A stretch of 64,000 nt of DNA, from contig SKSD01000015.1 of NCBI GenBank assembly GCA_007118145.1, positions 75,268 to 139,267 of the forward strand, in the 5' to 3' direction. The translations under genes and the position numbers were made by a program. The stretch comes from Halobacteriales archaeon. Its GTDB lineage: Archaea; Halobacteriota; Halobacteria; Halobacteriales; SKSH01. Under the pieces are notes generated by a model. The model worked only from the letters and a program-made list of their open reading frames with translations. It was not told where the DNA came from and searched no databases. Below, piece by piece: positions 61,037 to 64,000 of the stretch (positions within the stretch are counted from its first letter, which is position 1; the number at the start of each line of letters is the position of its first letter).

Positions 61037-62164
61037 TCAATCAAGACGGGCGATGACGGCATCGGCGTCATATGCGAGTGTCAGCGCACGCGAGCGACCC
61101 CGGCCATCGAGGTCGGCATACTCAGCGCGAAGGATACCGAGGTTATCGAGCTTATTGATGATCTCTGAGTACCTGGTGTATCCCAGGCCGGTGGCCTCGT
61201 GAAACGCATCGTACACCGGGCCGGCTTGTTCACCCTCATGTTCGGCCACAACGCGCAACAGGGCACGTTCGTTCTCACCCAACGTCTGGAGGCTACGTGA
61301 GAGGTGGACATATTTCGAGGTCTCGTAGGCGGTCTCAACGTCATCGACCGAGACCTCTCGGCTCGCACGCATCTCGGCGTTCAATCCCGCACGGTGCAGG
61401 AGGTCGATCCCCACGCGGAGGTCGCCACTCTCGGCAGTGAGTTCGGCGACACGCTCGAGTACCGAGGTTGGTACGGCGTCACGATAGAACCCCCGATTGA
61501 CCCGCTCTTGAAGGATATCGATGATCGCCGGTTCATCGTAGACAGGGAAATACACCTCCTCGGGGTGGAACACACTCTGTACCCGATTGTCGAGCTCACC
61601 GAGTACCTGTAGTTCCGGATCAGACGACACGACCATGACGCCGATCTTCGCGCCAGTGTACTCCTCGTGTGCTCGAAGCAGAGAGTACAACGCATCGGAT
61701 GCCTCGTTATCGTAATAGAGGTAGTTGACATCGTCGAGTGCGACGACGAGGACGCGCTCGGCATCGATGAGGTGGTCGGCAACCTGGCCGAACAGCTCCT
61801 TGAACGCCTTACCACTTGATGGGGGGACCATCTCGAAGATCTCCTCGTAGATCTTCGCGAAGACAGCATATCTCGTCGAGTTGACCTGACAGTTCACGCG
61901 AACCGCATAGATGTCCGTCTCCTGCTCAAGCTGTTCGAATAGCTTCAAGATCGCAGTGGTCTTGCCCGTCCCTGGGGGACCTCTGATGGAGGCGTTCACA
62001 GGGCGAGCACCACGCACCGCTGGGCGCAGACAGTAACGGAGGTTTTGCATCTGTGACTCGCGGTGCATGAATGTCTCAGGGACGTAATCAGCATCGAGCA
62101 CGCGCTCGTCTCGGAAGACGGACTCGTCCCATGCCAGCATGTCATCTTCGGGGCGATCCGTCAT
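61037..62164 (-). CDS. orc: Orc1/Cdc6 replication initiator
   Basis: The 375-residue protein is an Orc1/Cdc6-type initiator: Walker [12 protein letters not shown] at residues 61-71, Walker B VLVVALDDVNYL near residue 145, a sensor VVSSDPELQ, and a C-terminal winged-helix domain (LGENERALLRVVAEHE then GLGYTRYSEIINKLDNLGIL). Haloarchaea carry many such genes, only some linked to active origins. I could not find inverted or repeated origin-recognition boxes in the 182 bases upstream of it. Start ATG 62164 gives MTDRPEDDMLAWDESVFRDE; the longer frame is antisense to larE. Confidence 0.93.
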   Translation of the reverse strand: MTDRPEDDMLAWDESVFRDERVLDADYVPETFMHRESQMQNLRYCLRPAVRGARPVNASIRGPPGTGKTTAILKLFEQLEQETDIYAVRVNCQVNSTRYAVFAKIYEEIFEMVPPSSGKAFKELFGQVADHLIDAERVLVVALDDVNYLYYDNEASDALYSLLRAHEEYTGAKIGVMVVSSDPELQVLGELDNRVQSVFHPEEVYFPVYDEPAIIDILQERVNRGFYRDAVPTSVLERVAELTAESGDLRVGIDLLHRAGLNAEMRASREVSVDDVETAYETSKYVHLSRSLQTLGENERALLRVVAEHEGEQAGPVYDAFHEATGLGYTRYSEIINKLDNLGILRAEYADLDGRGRSRALTLAYDADAVIARLD

Positions 62165-62346
62165 TACTTTCACTAAGCTCGGGCGAGCACTTAGACCTTC
62201 GGACAGGCGTGTCCGTGGAGATGAGCACACCGATGCTCGAATCACCACTCCTACGGCGGTCCTCAGCCGGTGTGATTTTGAACGGTGCACGTGATGGATA
62301 CGAGAGTATCGCGTGGGTTTTTCATCCACGTGGCGTTGACGGTGGT

Positions 62347-63150
62347 ATGGAAGCGCTCCACCGCAAGGCATCATCGATGCGAGACGACCTCGCCAGGAGG
62401 GACGGTGTCGTCGTTGCATTCTCAGGTGGCGTCGACTCGAGCGTCGTTGCAGCCATAGCGGCCGATGCGCTGGGAGACGATGCCATCGCCTGTACAGCCA
62501 TCAGTGAGACCCTCCCGGCGAGCGAACTCGCCGGTGCAAAACGTGTCGCAGCGGAGATCGGTATCCTCCACGAGGTGGTCAGGTTCTCAGAACTCGACGA
62601 TCCGAACTTCGTTGAGAACGACGATCGCCGGTGTTACCATTGCCGCACGATGCGTCTTGGTCGCCTGTTCGACTTCGCCAGCGAGCGAGGTATCGAGACC
62701 GTCTGTGATGGTACCAACGCGTCCGATCCACAGGCTGGACACCGCCCAGGGCTGGCGGCTGTCGAGGAGGTCGGTGCGTATTCACCACTCCTGCAACACG
62801 GTGTCACCAAGCCCGAGGTACGTCAGCTAGCCCGGGACCTTGGCCTGTCCGTTGCCGACAAGCCATCCATGGCCTGTCTGTCCTCGCGCATCCCCACCGG
62901 CATCAGGGTGACCGCATCGAAACTCGACCGTATCGAACGTGCTGAACGACTGCTTCGGACCTGGGGGTTCGAGCAGTTCCGAGTCCGGGATCATGACGGT
63001 CTCGCGAGAATCGAAATCGGTGCAGATGAACTCACCACCGCGCTCGATAGTGAGTTTGCAGAGGTGGCAGACACGTACCTGAGAGACCTCGGATTCGAAC
63101 ATGTCAGTCTCGACCTACGTGGCTACGAGATGGGGAGCGTCAGCCCCTGA
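62347..63150 (+). CDS. larE: LarE, sulphur transferase of nickel-pincer cofactor synthesis
   Basis: LarE inserts sulphur into the pincer cofactor precursor using ATP. The 267-residue protein has the PP-loop SGGVDSS at residues 26-32 and the family segments DDRRCYHCRTMRLGRLFDFA (Cys96 and Cys99) and PSMACLSSRIPTG with Cys177, the position of the sacrificial cysteine of Lactobacillus LarE. The extra Cys pair is common in the family and may hold an iron-sulphur cluster instead. A 5-base inverted repeat (CGTGG 62312, CCACG 62326) lies just before the start. The frame is open far upstream but the ATG at 62347 fits homologues. Confidence 0.9.
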   Translation: MEALHRKASSMRDDLARRDGVVVAFSGGVDSSVVAAIAADALGDDAIACTAISETLPASELAGAKRVAAEIGILHEVVRFSELDDPNFVENDDRRCYHCRTMRLGRLFDFASERGIETVCDGTNASDPQAGHRPGLAAVEEVGAYSPLLQHGVTKPEVRQLARDLGLSVADKPSMACLSSRIPTGIRVTASKLDRIERAERLLRTWGFEQFRVRDHDGLARIEIGADELTTALDSEFAEVADTYLRDLGFEHVSLDLRGYEMGSVSP

Positions 63151-63180
63151 TCAACCGCCGGTGTTGCCACTAGCTGACCT

Positions 63181-64000
63181 TCAGCGACCAGTCCACCGAA
63201 GCATGAGTAACGTCCCTTCGAACAGGAAGACCATCGTCACCCCCACGAGGACTGGAGCCATCCCGGTGGGGTCTGGGCTGAAGATGAACGCGATACCTCC
63301 GAACGCGATCCAGAAGTAGATACGTCGGCTCTCGAGCCATTGCCGGGTGGTGACACCCATCATTATCGCGAGCATGATGAATAGCGGGATCTGGAACACG
63401 ATGGCGAGGACGGCCATCAGCATCAGCATGATATCGAACGTCTCGACCAGTGCGAAGTGGATATCGGCCGACCCCTCAGAGTAAAACAGGAAGTACGAGA
63501 ACAGCAACGGGAGGATAGCGAAGTAGGCGAATGCCATCCCAATCAACGCGAGAACGAGGCTTGTCGGGATCGATGCGAGATAGTACCGTCGCTCGTTCGG
63601 ATACAACCCTGGTCGCATGAACTGATACGTCTGATAGACGAACACCGGGAGAGCCACGACGATGCCAGCCAGTGCGGCCACGCGTATCTCGGTGAGTAGG
63701 AGATCAAGTGGTGCGTAGACGTGGGGTGGCACACACCCATCAGTATCCGGGTTTGGTACGCACGTCGATGTCGAGCCTGGGTGGATATCATACCACATGA
63801 TCGTCACGATGTCTCCAGCGAAGGGGAACGCCAGCAGTGTGGCCAGACCTCCGACGACGGCGACAAGCACGATACGACTGAGCATCTCCTCGATGTGCTC
63901 CGTCAGGGGCATTTCGACATCATCAGGTGGCTCGGATGACTCACGTCGCAAGGCAGGTGGTTTGTACTTCTCGGGGAGTCGACCTTCCTCGAGGTTCGTC
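63181..64000 (-). CDS. tatC: TatC twin-arginine translocase subunit, N-terminus beyond window edge
   Basis: TatC is the receptor and core of the twin-arginine export machine. The segment has EMPLTEHIEEMLSRIVLVAVV, FVYQTYQFMRPGLYPNERRYYL with the conserved Glu and Pro of the family, and five to six membrane helices ending TMVFLFEGTLLMLRW. The frame stays open to base 64000 with NLEEGRLPEKYKPPALRRESSEPPDD before the first motif and no clear start, so the protein continues to the right. That, and the cytoplasmic linker-like sequence, suggest the second TatC unit of the double-length haloarchaeal TatCt. Tat is the main export route in haloarchaea and would carry LivK. Confidence 0.88.
   Translation of the reverse strand, partial: TNLEEGRLPEKYKPPALRRESSEPPDDVEMPLTEHIEEMLSRIVLVAVVGGLATLLAFPFAGDIVTIMWYDIHPGSTSTCVPNPDTDGCVPPHVYAPLDLLLTEIRVAALAGIVVALPVFVYQTYQFMRPGLYPNERRYYLASIPTSLVLALIGMAFAYFAILPLLFSYFLFYSEGSADIHFALVETFDIMLMLMAVLAIVFQIPLFIMLAIMMGVTTRQWLESRRIYFWIAFGGIAFIFSPDPTGMAPVLVGVTMVFLFEGTLLMLRWTGR

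Noticed and set aside
62165-62346. Replication origin next to orc1/cdc6
   Set aside because: I found no repeated origin-recognition boxes or long AT-rich unwinding region in the gap; only a 5-base inverted repeat.

Overview
The window reads as chromosome of a halophilic euryarchaeon, class Halobacteria or a very close relative. The evidence is the gene set (TATA-binding protein almost identical to the haloarchaeal form, thermosome, RadB, Hjc, PriL, PCNA, two clamp-loader small subunits, Orc1/Cdc6, NMD3, RIO1, Pno1, a SAMP2-type modifier), the acidic proteins, a Tat-type lipoprotein signal, and the many genes with a TATA-like box about 28-31 bases before the start codon, as expected for leaderless transcripts. 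By eye G+C is in the upper fifties of percent, lower than in most haloarchaea. I saw no tRNA, rRNA or CRISPR array.

Layout. 1-32.9 kb is dense core-genome housekeeping: CDC48 (cut by the left edge), larC, radB, a CBS/S30AE protein, leuS, an ornithine-cyclodeaminase-family enzyme, the conserved block thermosome-Pno1-RIO1-eIF1A, a DUF460 protein, RNase Z, a clamp-loader paralogue, an SLC13 permease, tRNA G10 methyltransferase, tbp, the S-adenosylhomocysteine recycling pair, hjc, priL, PCNA, rlmE, nmd3, taw2, a PHP phosphoesterase and several tiny proteins. 53-64 kb is again core: two-piece alanyl-tRNA synthetase, rfcS, SAMP2, larB, a histone-fold protein, rpiA, orc1/cdc6, larE and tatC (cut by the right edge).

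Between them (about 33.1-54 kb) lies a catabolic island unlike the flanks. It contains an indoleamine 2,3-dioxygenase-type haem enzyme, two paralogous alpha/beta hydrolases, a benzoate/2-aminobenzoate-type CoA ligase, a two-domain anthraniloyl-CoA monooxygenase/reductase, an LLM flavoenzyme, a class I CoA-transferase pair, enoyl-CoA hydratase, SDR, RidA, acyl-CoA dehydrogenase, MaoC hydratase, a bona fide glutaryl-CoA dehydrogenase, a ferredoxin and a complete Liv-type ABC importer. Together they can be read as a pathway from tryptophan through kynurenine and anthranilate to anthraniloyl-CoA, a non-aromatic ring, a C7 dicarboxylyl-CoA, glutaryl-CoA and crotonyl-CoA. Kynureninase is the one expected step not found here. 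This is the best candidate for an undescribed system in the window.

Other notable points are an alanyl-tRNA synthetase divided by a single in-frame TAG codon, two co-oriented IS200/IS605-type right-end remnants that bracket the ring-attacking part of the island, three separated nickel-pincer cofactor genes (larC, larB, larE), and several genes under 60 codons.
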